From Primulina eburnea (taxonomy: Eukaryota > Streptophyta > Magnoliopsida > Lamiales > Gesneriaceae), in NCBI RefSeq assembly GCF_022965805.1, contig NC_133103.1, positions 31,435,635 to 31,499,634 on the forward strand: a stretch of DNA of 64,000 bases, in the 5' to 3' direction. The position numbers and the translations under genes were made by a program. Position 1 is the stretch's first letter. Each line of letters begins with the position of its first letter. The notes below the pieces were generated by a model. It was not told where the DNA came from. It saw only the letters and a program-made list of their open reading frames with translations, and searched no databases. Positions 1-11,868 of the stretch are shown in pieces.

Positions 1-590
1 ATTATCGTTGGTAGCAAAGCCTATAAATATCCAAGAAGATCATCTGAGAAAAACACTCGAAGCACGTACATCCATTCTTGAGTTAAACAGTTTGTAAATA
101 TTAGTTACAAGAATCTCACACTCATTATATTTATCCATTGCTTTTAGGATATATTTTGAGCTTAAGCACAAACATTCATTGTTGTAATATTCGATCTTTT
201 AAAGATCAGTTGTGCTTAGAAACTACGTTAGTTGAGTACTGATAAAATTGTATTGATACTAAGAGTTTCAGTTTGTCCAAACTGAAGTGGGTTATTACAG
301 TTGATGTAATTAATCAAAGTATTTTAGTTAATATTATGCATATCCTTGATATAGAAGAGATGACATAGGAGCGTTTGAAGTCTCCGAACATCCACAAATC
401 TTGCGTTCTTTATTCTCAGTTTTTATTTTATGTGTCATCCAGTTTATTTCCGCACTTTCGTTAGTTAACTGATTTACATTGACAACAAGATTATCGAATT
501 CAGTTTATCACTAAACTGATTCATCCTTTGACAAGTTGTGAAAATTGTCAAGTGTTTATTCAACCCCCATTCTAAATACTTTATCACACC
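1..590 (+). repeat. 5' LTR and leader of decayed copia element (left end outside window)
   Basis: A TATA-like box (cctataaatat, about 20-30) lies ahead of 560 bp of AT-rich sequence running up to a tRNA-Met primer-binding site at 608, as expected for the right part of a copia 5' LTR. The left end is not in the window and the exact LTR/internal boundary was not resolved (somewhere near 586-605). It is rich in the MYB-core word AACTG/CAGTT, about ten occurrences by hand count. Confidence 0.6.
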
Positions 591-607
591 AAACTGATCT
601 TAAAAAA

Positions 608-619
608 TGGTATTAGAGC
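608..619 (+). other. Primer-binding site, initiator tRNA-Met (one mismatch)
   Basis: TGGTATTAGAGC differs by one C-to-T change from TGGTATCAGAGC, the usual plant PBS complementary to initiator tRNA-Met. It lies 58 bp upstream of the gag ATG at 666. Confidence 0.75.
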
Positions 620-665
620 GGTTGAATCTTGTTCCTGAATATTTCCATCTTTACATCTGAATACC

Positions 666-3600
666 ATGTCTTCCTTAAACAAAATTCCAATGTTTCCTAG
701 AGAAGAATTCGACAATTGGAAATAAGAATGCATGCTCACTTAGCTGCACAAAACGATGATATTTGGTCATAACTGACGTGCCAATTAAAATATTGAAAGT
801 AAACACTGTTGTTGCCATAACTGATGGTGCATCTCATTGGATCGACAAACCACGTGAAGAGTGGACAGTAGAAGATAAAAGGAAAGCCAATCTTGATAAG
901 GTGGCTAAAGATATTTTGTACAAGACCTTGGATAAAATTACTTCAGCAAGATAAAGATGTGTAAAACTGCAAAAGAGATCTGAGAGAAGTTGATTCAGCT
1001 ATGCGAAGGCAATGAGCAAAAAAAGAAAATAAAATCTTAGTTGCTATTCAGAAGTTTGACAACATTAAAATGAAGACTGGAGAGTCCATGAATAAGTACG
1101 ATGAGAGATTCAGCGGCATTATAAATGAACTGAATGAAGTTGGAAAAGTGTATTCAAACAAATAAGTTGCGTTGAAGGTGGTTAGATGTCTTCCGAAGAA
1201 ATTGGATGTCAAGACCATGGCTATGAGAGAGTCAAAGGACCTGAATAAGGTTGAATTACATAATTTTTTTGGTGATCTCAAAGCCTATGAGTTTGAACTG
1301 AAAACAAGAGAAAGAAAGTCTTCTACACCACAAATCACAACTGCCCTTAGTGCTATCATACTGGAACCAACTGGTTCAGTTGAGAAAACAAAAGATCAGC
1401 TGAGTAATGACACCATATAATTATTTGTGAAGAAATTTGGTAAATTCATGAGAAGAACCAAGGTTCATCCAGAGGCAGTATCAGAAAAACAACTCTAAGG
1501 AAGAACCAAATTCTTGCTATAATTGTGGCAAGCCAAGACACTTTATTGCTGACTGTCCTAAACCGAAGAATGACGGTAGATATTCAAATGAAAAAGGGAA
1601 GAGATCAGTTGAATACAAAAGAAGAGATATGAATGATAAGAGATCATTCAAGAAGAAGGATGAAGTCATGCTAGCTGAAGAAAGCAAATCAAAATAAGCA
1701 GAGACTGATAGTGAAGAGTCTGAGGCTGAGAGCTCGAGCAGTTCTAGCAATGATGATGAAGAATTTAAATGCTTAATGGCAGATGACGCAGAAGGAGTGA
1801 ACAAGTGAACATGCATTTGACTTCAGCTCTACTTATTTCACAAGTGAAGAACTCATTCCCACACTAATGACATGGTAAATGAGTATCACAAACTTTCTCG
1901 CTCATTTGAAAAAGCCAAAGCTGAGCAAACTGATCCCAAAGACAACAAAACTTAATGGGATGAGTGAGTTGAATTGTTGAGTCTGAAAATGGAGACTGCA
2001 AAGCAAAGAGATGAAATGACCGAGAATCAATCCTTGATTCAGCAGTTAAAAACTGACATTTTAAAGCAAACTGATCTGATTCGAGCATGGAACAATTCAT
2101 CAGTCACTTTGAATAAAATGCAGAGTTTACAAAAATCTGTTGCTGATAAAATTGGTTTGGGCTTTAATAGCATTGATGAAACTTCTGCGAGTGATACCAC
2201 GCCAAAGTTGAATGAGCACAAAGGGAAATACATTAACTTTGTGAAATCAACCGTGGTACAAGAAATCTTTGAACCAAGTAAACCTATTGTTCAACCGATT
2301 GAACATAAGAACAAAGCTAAACGATTTGGAATTGATATAGCCCTGAGAGTCCAACTGATTCACAAAGCTGGTTATCTAAATAGTTCAGCTACAAAAGTCA
2401 GCACTCTAGGAATGGCTATTACAATTACTACAATTGCAATCCAGTTCAAAAGAGATATCGGGTGAACAAGCATTTGAAAAAGGTTGACAATCATACTGTT
2501 TCATCCACACACCACACACCTAAAACACCCAAGTCGGGGAAAATAATTTGGAACACAGCGACTGGAAAGTCAGTTAGACTGATCCAATTCTGGGTTCCTA
2601 AAGGACTAATCAATGTAGGACTCAAATAGATGTGGATACCAAGATTATATATTTTGTGTGATTGCAGGCAACAGGTACAACAAAAGAATCAATTTGGTAC
2701 TGGGATAGTGGATGCTCGCGACTTATGACGGGGGATGCTGAATTGCTATCCCAACTGATCAAACACTCTGGTCCAAATATCAGCTTTGGAGACAACTCTA
2801 AAGGTATAACTATGGGTAAGGGTAAGCTTATCCATGGTAATATTATTATTAAAGATGCCTTACTAGTTGATAATTTGAAGTATAACTTGATTAGTATCAG
2901 TCAGTTATGCGACAATAACTTCTCAGTTCAATTCAACAAACACACGTGCACTGTTAAGAACTAAACTGATGACATAATTATCAATGGAAATAGGTGTGGT
3001 AGCATTTATAAGGATAAGGTGAGTTGGACTAATCAACCTAATGCACCGGTATGTTTTGTAGCTTAAAAATCTTCTAAAAACTGGTTGTGGCATAAATTGT
3101 TGAACAACTTGAACTTTAAGTCCATTTCTCACCTGAGTAACCATGATCTTGTAACTGGTTTTCCTAAAATAGATTTTTCAAAAGATAAAATTTGTTCAGC
3201 ATGTCAGTTTGGTAAACAAATGAGTTCTTTCAAAAACAAGGGCACTAAAGCTTCCTCCAAATGCTTAGAATTTTTGCATATGGATATTTTTTGTCCATAT
3301 CCGTCATGAGTTTAGGGAGAATGAAATACACATTGGTAATCGTTGATGATTTTTCAAGATTTACTTGAGTTTTCTTTCTTAAATCAAAAGACCAAACTGT
3401 TGCACAACTGATTAAGCTTTTCAAAATATTATAAAATGAAAAATCAGTTGGAATTGACAGATTAAGGTCTGATCGAGGGATTGGATTTGTCAATCAAAAT
3501 CTTTCACAATTTTTAGATAATACTGGAATTAAGAATGAGTTCTCAGCAGCTAGAACACCTCATCAAAATGGTGTAGCTGAAAGAAAAAATCAAATGCTTA

Positions 3601-4090
3601 AAGAAGCAGCTAGAATGATGCTTGCTGATTCTGGTATATCTCAAAGATTCTTGGCAGAAGCAGTAAACAATGCATGTTACACTCAGAACAGATCAATGAT
3701 TAACAAAAATCATTTGAAAACACCTTATGAGATTTGACATGAACAGAAAAGTGTGGTGTCCTATTTTAGAATATTTGGCTGCAGATGTTTTATTCACGAT
3801 AATGACAAAAATCATTTGATACAAAATCTGCAGAAGAAATATTTATGGGTTACTCATCAGTTAGTAAAACTTATAGAGTGTTTAACAAATGTACCTTGAA
3901 TGTAGAAGAGTCAATTCATATTGTGTTTGATGAATATGCACTAACTGATAAGCCAACTGATCCAGTTGAGCTAACTGATCACTTCACAGAAATCAGTTTG
4001 CAGGATGATAGCGAAGAAGAAGTTCACATCAATCGACATATCCTTCAAACACCTGAACCAGAGATAGTGGATGAAATAGCTTAACAGGAA
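666..4090 (+). pseudogene. Truncated Ty1/copia gag-pol (gag, protease, integrase only)
   Basis: Remnant of a copia polyprotein, broken by stops and frameshifts. In order: gag N-terminus from 666; a CCHC knuckle (CYNCGKPRHFIADC) near 1515-1560; an acidic region near 1660-1800; a protease motif (WYWDSGCSRLMTG, with DSG) near 2694-2735; the GAG-pre-integrase region (WHKLLNNL, CSACQFGK) near 3085-3240; integrase core; and the integrase C-terminal part (MGYSSVSKTYRVFN) near 3845. The longest open piece is 1974-2465. Reverse transcriptase and RNase H are absent: the sequence stops at 4097, where the minus-strand LTR of element I begins. Short open pieces are fragments of this gene, not separate genes. 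Confidence 0.88.
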
Positions 4091-4097
4091 GCTGTTG

Positions 4098-5867
4098 TGT
4101 GGGGACCCGAACGCTAATTCATTTCTTAATCATTTTTGAGAATGATTAGATCAATTAAATAAACAGGGTCTAAATTTATTTTTTTTAAATACAAGAGTAC
4201 GCAACATATGAAATAGATCAATATCCAGATCTAAGTACAAGTCTTGTACAAAAATAAATCATAACAACTACTGTTCATTCACTACATGTCAGGTGATGAA
4301 ACAGATCTACTTTTAAGTCCGGATCTCCACGCTAACTGTTCTCTCTCTTCCTCTTCTTGACCCTGATCATGTCCCACCTGTTGTCAAGTACACATACAAA
4401 CAAGACAACAGCCAGATAACTCCGGTGAGAATATAATCCCAGTATAAACAATGTAAACATGCAATAATATAAACAAATATAAATCATGAAACACATATCA
4501 ATAACATGTATCAAAATATGAAAACATGAAATGATATAATACTGTAAATCAACTCGTGTCTCGTCATCTCAGACTCGACTTATCTCTAATATATGGATCC
4601 CGATTTCTGGACATTGTCTCATATATCTAATCTCAGCGATAAGAGTCGATCTGCTCCTAAGCAACATCGATATATTTAATTATCCAGTGTCTTGGCATAT
4701 CCGCCACAGACTAGGCATATCTGCCAATGACTAGGCATCTCCGCCCATGACTCAATACACGCTTTGCTATAAATCAATAGACTAAACATATTAATCTCAT
4801 TCAATTGCAAACATCAATGCAATAAAATAAAGTATTGATTTAAGGAAACTCAAGTTAAATCTAACTCGAGTTGTGCAATCCCGAATCAACATTGATTTAT
4901 ACCTTTCGTTCTATCAATCTGATTATGTCGAAGTCTCGAATTCAAGGCCTCTCAATATCAATCTGGCAATGACAATATCAAATATACGATTCAAATCAAG
5001 ACATCTCAGTCTTATCAAATTCTGACGGCATAACAGTATAATCTTGAAATACAGGTAATACAAAATCAGTATATACCAATTCCAATAACTCATAATCAAT
5101 CACAGTAAAAATCTGATATCGAATCTCAATCAAATCCATTCTGAAAATCATAACAATTTCATACGATAACCGTTCTTCAATCCGCTTTCAATTATACGAT
5201 GTTTAACATATCAGAAACACCATATATTAATCCTATCTGATTCCTTCAATAGAATATTTTCAAGTCATATCAAAAGCGTAATAAAACTTACGTCCAGTTG
5301 AAGCCTGCGTTGATAGGAACACAGTACTGAAGTTAGATTCAAAATCTAACGGGCGAATTTTGCACAATCGCGATTCTACAATTCAAGGAATAATTTTTCC
5401 AGAGCTTCCTTCGGTTTCTTCTTTTTCCTTTCTGAAATGCATCTGAACTCCTTAGTATATATATCAATGCATGTAAAGGGCAAGTGGCTTCATGTATGCA
5501 CTGCACGTCTCGCACATATGCGCGACCTCAACCAGCGCATATGCGCGAGACCTACTGGTCTCCGCAACAATCCTCTCGGCAGCTCGCGCATATGCGCGCA
5601 ACATCGCCGTGCATATGCGCGAGGTTCTCTGGACTTGGCGAACATCTCCTGTACAGCTCGCGTATATGCCCGTCCTCTCTCATGCATATGCGCGAGGTCC
5701 TCTGCCTGCCTCGTGCATATGCGTGAATCAGTGCCGCGCATATGCGCGAGGGGTACTGTCCTCGCACATTCGATATCGCACGTTACCTCAAATCGTGTCT
5801 CGGAGTGATCCTTCATAATCATATCAATTCATAAATCAATAATAGCAAATAAATCCCGAGCATTAAA
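4098..5867 (-). repeat. 3' LTR of element I (1770 bp)
   Basis: Boundaries are set by comparison with elements III and V: the sense 3' end is ...gggtccccaca at 4098, and the sense start follows the polypurine tract at 5867, where the usual TG has become TT. It contains the palindrome array (5511-5752), a TATA-like tract (tatatatat, about 5454-5465), a consensus splice donor (sense GTAAGT, from 5291 downward) and a conserved AG acceptor (sense GACAACAG, ending at 4378). Three loose copies of a roughly 20 bp repeat lie near 4690-4745. Confidence 0.85.
5511..5752 (-). promoter_or_regulatory. Palindromic CATATG motif array in LTR of element I
   Basis: Eight copies, some degenerate, of a palindrome related to GCGCATATGCGC. 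The CATATG cores start at 5515, 5538, 5589, 5612, 5663 (TATATG), 5685, 5716 and 5739. Spacings are 23, 51, 23, 51, 22, 31 and 23 bp, so the sites form four doublets 22-23 bp apart. The array ends about 45 bp upstream, in sense orientation, of a TATA-like tract. A regulatory role is inferred from position and geometry. Confidence 0.6.
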
Positions 5868-5884
5868 TTTCTCCCCCCCCCCCT
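5868..5884 (-). other. Polypurine tract of element I, expanded G run
   Basis: In sense orientation this is a run of about 11 G followed by AGAAA, abutting the 3' LTR. It aligns with the shorter GAGGGGGAGAAA tracts of elements III and V. Confidence 0.8.
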
Positions 5885-5891
5885 AAGATAC

Positions 5892-5909
5892 GATTTCGTC
5901 CCCGAAATC
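5892..5909 (-). other. Hairpin upstream of polypurine tract (element I)
   Basis: Sense GATTTCGGGGACGAAATC: perfect 7 bp stem with a GGGA loop, 8 nt before the polypurine tract and about 60 nt after the pol stop codon. It is one of six homologous hairpins in the window. Confidence 0.7.
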
Positions 5910-6592
5910 ACAGGTAATAAAATCATATCAGTAAGAAGGTATAACAGAAGCTGAATAGAAAACTCACATCAGTGAAATAACTCTGGGAAACTCTGTCTCA
6001 TATCTGACTCACTCTCCCAGGTAGCTTCTTCAATGCCATGACGACTCCACTGAACCTTCACAAGTGGAATAGTCTTCGTTCTGAGTTGATTTTCCTTCCG
6101 ATCGAGAATCTGAATCGGCTTTTCGAAATAACTCAATGTCTCGTCAAGTTCGGCCTCGTCTGGCTAAATGATATGTGAAGCATCTGGCATGTACTTTCGC
6201 AATAATGATACATGAAAGACATTATGTATCCCAGATAATGAAGGCGGTAAAGCGAGTCGATAGGCACGATCTCCTATCTTCTCGAGAATTTCATACGGCC
6301 CAATATAACGTAGAGACAGTTTCCCTTTCTTGCCAAATCTAACAACTACTCTTGAAAGGTGAAATCTTCAAGAATACTCGGTCTCCTGCCTCAAATACCA
6401 ATGGTCTATGTCGAACATTGGCATATTTGGCATGTCTGTCTTGAGCTGCCTTCATTTTTTTCTGAATCAGCTTCACTTTCTCTGTCATATCTCTGATCAT
6501 ATCAGGTCCAATCTCAGGTACCTCAGAGTTATCATCCCAATACAAAGGGGATCTGCACTTCTTGCCGTAAAACGCTTCAAACGGTGCTAATA

Positions 6593-8399
6593 AGGATGGT
6601 GGGATGTGAGAACCCGGATTTTTCAAGAAGCAACTTGGGAATTTGAAGAACGTATGCGCACTCGGTGCCCTCACCTCTTTAAATATCTAGCTAACTAAAG
6701 TTTCGAGGACGAAACTTCCAATAAGGAGGGTGGGATGTGAGAACTCGAATTTTTCGAAGCAAAGCACCTCAAAAAGCTCGGAAAGTAGCTCAAAAAGAAG
6801 CCGAGGCAATGCAAAACCTTGAGAATTGAGGGTATGTCGCTCGGAAGAGGAAACCCTCAGCTCACAAGCTAAAACCCTGAGCTCAAGGAAGCTCCAAGAT
6901 TCTTGGAAAAGAAACCCTCAGCTCAAAAGCTAAAACCCTCGGCTCAAGGAAGCTCATTGATTGTCGGGGAGGAAATCCTTAGCTCATGGACTCTATCTTT
7001 CAGCTCAAAGAAGCTCAACCAAGCTTGTCCTAACAAGACCAAAAAAGGAGCTAAAAGATGAGCCAAGGATTTGGACAAACTTAGTATGCAAGAAATGACC
7101 ATTGAGAAAACCAATGAAGGAGCTAAGGGAAGAACTAAGGGACTAGGACACATTTATGGTGCAGGAAATGACCCTTGGTTCTTGAGATGGAGCTTGACCA
7201 CAATTAATTCATTCTTGGGCCTCAAGATTTCGGCCAAGGATCTAGGTGAAGAGCCATTTTTCTCCTATAAATACTACATCAAGGTGGAAGTAAAAAAACA
7301 CTCCAAAAAGGCACTAAAAAATTCGGCTACTTCTCTCCACAAAACACTCCAAAATTTTGGCCAAGGCTAGCAAGGAAGAAGGAAGAAAGTGTCGTGCAGT
7401 CAAGTGATAAAAATCTGCGTCAAAGTTCTGCTGGATTGAAGACATCATTTGTTAAAGTTACGTCGAAGTGCTGCCAAATTTTCGGAATCTACCTTCAAAA
7501 TACTGTAAGTGGGCTTTTGTAAATATTTTGTTGTATTTTTAAACTTTGATATAAATAATGCGACATACATGAAGGTGTGTCCTTTTTTTCGAAAAAATGA
7601 GTATGTTTCTTTTAAAGTTTCAATCGGTTATGTGTTCTCTTTTATGCTTCGAAATTCTTGGTTCAGCTGTGTCTGTATGAAAACTCTAAAATCTGAAAAG
7701 TTTTGTCTGTTACTTATGAATTCTGTTTGCACTGTTACGATTCGAATTTGAAATGGGACGAGAATTGTAGTTCTGTTCTGCGCCCATTGGTGGGTATAAA
7801 ACCATGTTCTGTTCTGGCCCCCATTGGTGGGTATAAAACCATGTTCTAGCCTCACCCCTTAGAGGACTAACATATTGGGGACAATTTGACCATGGAAATG
7901 AGATGAGTAATAGTGTTGTGTCCGTTTGATTTGATGTGTTTCTGAATTGCTCTGAATCATCTGATAAATTCTGTCATTTATTCGATTCGTTTTTGTCATG
8001 ATAAGTTAAGAATATTAAGTTTTGAAAGTCTGTTAAAAAGTCGTTTTAAGAAATCTAAGTTCTATATGTATCTTGGAATCGATCGACCCCCACTTGCTGA
8101 GTGTTTCCCAAAACACTCACCCCTTACAAATTTCAGATAAAAATGAAGAGCAAGTAAACAATGAGGAGCAAGAAGCGTTCTGGAATGGTGATCAGATTTC
8201 GAGATCAGGAATCGAGAATTGTACTCCTTTTTTTGTTTAGTTTCTGCAAACTCTGATGTAAAAGTTTATTCTTTTATCATTGTAAGACAATATTCTATTT
8301 ATGAAAAAGACTGGTTGATTTGATACGAGGCTTTATTGTTTTCAATGTAATTGCTAAACAATGTCGGATGTCGTCATCGCTTCGAACTAGGGCGTGACA
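6593..8399 (+). mobile_element. Nested gypsy 3' end plus LTR inside element I integrase
   Basis: A plus-strand fragment splits the integrase of element I and replaces about 18 codons. It has a purine tract and LTR start at 6593-6605, about 100 bp of gypsy 3' end, a hairpin (6708-6727), a purine tract, and an LTR from tgtgagaac (6736) to gcgtgaca (8399), 1664 bp. A TATA box (cctataaata) lies near 7265. No target duplication was found, so this is a recombinant remnant rather than a clean insertion. The LTR start occurs twice (6605 and 6736). Confidence 0.75.
6708..6727 (+). other. Hairpin upstream of polypurine tract (nested gypsy)
   Basis: AAGTTTCGAGGACGAAACTT: perfect 8 bp stem, AGGA loop, a few nt before the purine tract at about 6732. 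Homologous in position and loop to the hairpins of the other gypsy copies, with a different stem sequence. Confidence 0.7.
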
Positions 8400-11300
8400 A
8401 ATCTTGCCAACCAGTGCTAAAATCAAGCACTACTGCTCTCAGTATATCCTCCAATGTCTGGATAGTCCACTCTGACTGTCCGTCGGTCTGAGGATGATAT
8501 GCGGTTCTCAGATGTAACTTAGTACCTAGAGCCTGCTGTAAACTCTGCCAGAAGTGCGAAGTAAAACGAGGATCACGATATGAAACAATCGACTTCGGCT
8601 CTCCATGCAATCTGACCACTTCTCTGACATAGATCTCTGCCATCTGGTCATGTCGGTACGTCATGTTGTACGGAATAAAGCATGCGGATTTGGTTAATTT
8701 ATCAATCACAACCTAAATCGCATCGCAACCTCGAGAGGAACGTGGTAGCTTTGTCACAAAATCCATGGAAATGTGAACTCATTTCCATTCAGGAATAGAC
8801 AAGCTCTGGAACAGTCCTTCTGGTTTCTTCCTTTCTGCTTTCACCTGCTGGCAATTCAGACATTTGGATACAAATTCAGCAAAATCAGCTTTCATCTGTT
8901 TCCACCAAAACTGTCTTTTAAAATCATTATACATTTTTCTGCCACCAGGATGAATACTGAATCGACTGCTATGCGCTTCTGACAATATCTATCGTTTCAA
9001 ATCTGAAACTTCTGGCACAACAAGATGATTATTCACATACAGTACACTATCATGTACCTGATATTCTGATCGATGCACTGCTCTGCACATTTTGATCAAC
9101 TTTCTGTGCCGCTTTAATTTTCAAAATCAGCTCTGGTTCGACTTGCACCGTATAGAGTCTCAACGGTCTATGATCTGTCTCAAATACCAATCCAGACAAA
9201 CAGCAGTCTTCAATAAAATTTGAAACACCAATCCTCGATAAGGATAAAGAACATACCTTACGACTTAGTGCATCAGCTGCTGCATTGGATTTTCCCGGAT
9301 AACACTTGATTTCACAATCAAAATCTTTTAATAAATCAAGCCATCTTCGTTGTCGCATATTCAGTTCAGATTGTGAAAACAGATATTCCAGGCTTTTCTG
9401 ATCAGAATAAATCTCAAACTTCTCATCGTATAGATAGTGTCGCCATATCTTCAGCGCAAAAACAATGGCCGTCCATTCAAAATCATGAATTGGGTAACGA
9501 GTCTCATGTGGCTTCAACTGTCTCGAAGCATAGGCAATCACATGTCCCCGCTGCATCAAAACACAACTCAATCCTCCGGGAGAAGCATCACAATAAACAA
9601 CGAAATCACCAGTACCTGAGGGGATAGTCAGTATTGGTGCACTGGTCAATCTCTTTCTCAACTCTAGAAAACTGGTCTCACAATCTTCGGACCAAACAAA
9701 TGGTGCATTCTTCTGAGTCAACTGAGTAATAGGTTTAGCAATGCTCGAGAAATCTTTAATAAATCGTCGATAATATCATGCCAGAACCATAAAACTGCGA
9801 ATCTTTGGCACTGATGTCAGTCTCGGCCAAGAAATCACGGCTTCAACCTTGCTGGGATCAAATGATATACCATCTCCGGATATAATATGACCCAGAAATA
9901 CCACCTGTCTCAACCAGAATTCAAATTTCGACAGTTTAACATATAATTTCTCAGCCCTCAGAGTTCTCAAAAAAATCCTCAAATGTTCAGCATGATCAAT
10001 CATATTCTTCGAATAAATCAATATATCATCAATGAATATAATTACAAAATCATCGAGATATTTTTGAAAGACACGGTTCATCAGACCCATAAACACAGCT
10101 GGAGCATTCATCAAACCAAAAGGCATGACAATAAACTCATAACGTCCATACCTGGTTCTGAACGTTGTCTTCGAGATATCTGAATCTCTGACTATCAGTT
10201 GATGATGTCCATATCTTAGATCGACCTTGGAATATACAGAAGAGCCTTGCAACTGATCAAATAAGTCGTCGATACGAGGCAAAGGGTATTTGTTCTTTAC
10301 CGTAGCCTTGTTCAGTTGCGGTAATCAATGCAAAGTTTTATCGAACCGTCTTTCTTTCTCACAAATAATACTAGAACACCCCAAGGAGAAACACTCGGTC
10401 TGATGTAACCCTTGGCCAGTAATCTTCCAACTGATCTTTCAACTCTTTCAATTCAATTGGTGTCATTTTTTACGGAGCTCTAGAAATCGGAATTGTACCT
10501 GGTACCAATTCAATTCTGAAGTCTATCTCTGGAATCGGAGGCAATCCCGGAATCTCATCTGAGAAGACGTCAGCAAACTCACACATCACTGGCAGGTCCG
10601 CCAATGATAGACTCGATTTCAGTAAATCAACTGAATAGACAAGGAATCCCTCCGCTCCTTTCTGTAATAATCGAGTCATAGATAACACAGATATCAAAGG
10701 AATTCTAGATCTATAACCCTTACCATAAAATTTCCACTCATCAGTCATATCAGGTCTGAATCTCACAATCTTGTGCAAACAATCAACGGTAGCTCTGTAC
10801 TTGGTCAGCATGTCAATATCGATAATACATTCAAAATCAGACAATCCAAGTACAATACAATCTAACTCAGTCTCATGCTCGTCATACTCTAGCATACAAT
10901 GTTTCAAAGAATTCACTGATATCAACCCTGTCCCCAATGGAGAAGAGACAAACACTACAGCAGATAATGACTCAACAGGCAATGCATGACTCAATGCAAA
11001 TCGTTCAGAAATAAATGTATGTGAAACACCTGTATCTATCAATACATAAGCAGGGTAACCACATAAAGAACAGTTACCTGCAACAACATCGTCTGGTGCT
11101 TCCTGAGCCTGTTCCTCTGTCAAAGCAAATACTCTGGCATGCTGTCAACGAGGTTGGCTAACTGTCTGGCTACCTCCTGGCCTCTGCTGTGACTTAGTAG
11201 TACTCGGTGGCGGCTAGAAAGAATGAACAGCAGATGATGGTCTATCTGTCTGAGCCATTGATCCAGATGACTCTGCTCCCTGGGAACCTCTCTGTGGACA

Positions 11301-11868
11301 GACTCTGGAAAAATGTCCCTGCTGTCTGCAGATACGGCAACTAGCAATCACTCCTTGGCATTGCTCAGTCGGATGTCTCCCTCCGCAAGTTCTGCAATAA
11401 GCCCCGGTATAACTCTGGCTCTGTCTGGAACCATTGGAGCTGGAAGAAATGCTGCCCGAATTCTTAAACGGTTTCCCTCGAGTTTTCAGAAAATCTTTCT
11501 TTCCACCACTGCTGCTGCCACCCTCAAATTTGGGAGGTGGTTGTTGTGGTCTCGGTGCTGGAGGAACATACGAAGGTCCCTCCTGTCTCATGAGACCTGC
11601 TTCGGCTCCCTTTGCTCTATTCAAGGCATCAGCAAAGTTATTCGGTCGCCCGGTGTTTACCAATGTAAAAATCTCGGGGTTCAGTCCATTGATAAATTGA
11701 TCGGCAACGGCCTCGTCATTCTCGGCAACATGTGGAGAAAATCTCAACAAGGTACAGAACTTGGCCACATACTCTTCAATGTTCAACTAGCCCTGTCTCA
11801 AATTTGCAAACTCTGCACCCTTGTCCTTTCTGTACAACACTGGGAAAAATCTCTGATAAAACTCAATC

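Larger units (their letters stand above)
4098..11868 (-). mobile_element. Element I: truncated Ty3/gypsy chromovirus (gag-pol plus 3' LTR)
   Basis: Reading on the minus strand: gag, protease, RT, RNase H, integrase, chromodomain-like end, hairpin, polypurine tract, 3' LTR. The 5' LTR, PBS and gag N-terminus are missing; the element stops abruptly at 11868 against the truncated LTR of element II. The LTR left end (tgtggggacccg at 4098) is the exact inverse of the LTR ends of elements III and V, placing the three in one family. Its gag is very close to that of element V. It is the only family member here with a recognisable pol, but it is broken by stops, a frameshift and a nested insertion. 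Confidence 0.9.
5969..11868 (-). pseudogene. Element I gag-pol, broken and interrupted
   Basis: From 11868 downward: gag (missing its start) with the retrotransposon gag core and two knuckles (CRTCGGRHPTEQC, CRICRQQGHFSRVC) at 11214-11786; aspartic protease (VLIDTGVSHTF) near 11030-11060; RT at 9776-10282 with the catalytic FIDD; RNase H and the tether (PGKSNAAADALSRK) at 9050-9721; the integrase HHCC region (SIHPGG, CLNCQQVK) at 8779-8985; the integrase core with YHPQTDGQSE at 8374-8709. After the nested insertion, the integrase C-terminus is at 6339-6590 and a chromodomain-like tail ends at TGA 5969-5971. There is a frameshift near 6345 and another in the RT N-terminus near 10290-10470. Gag and protease are joined without the spacer seen in elements II and IV. 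Confidence 0.88.
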
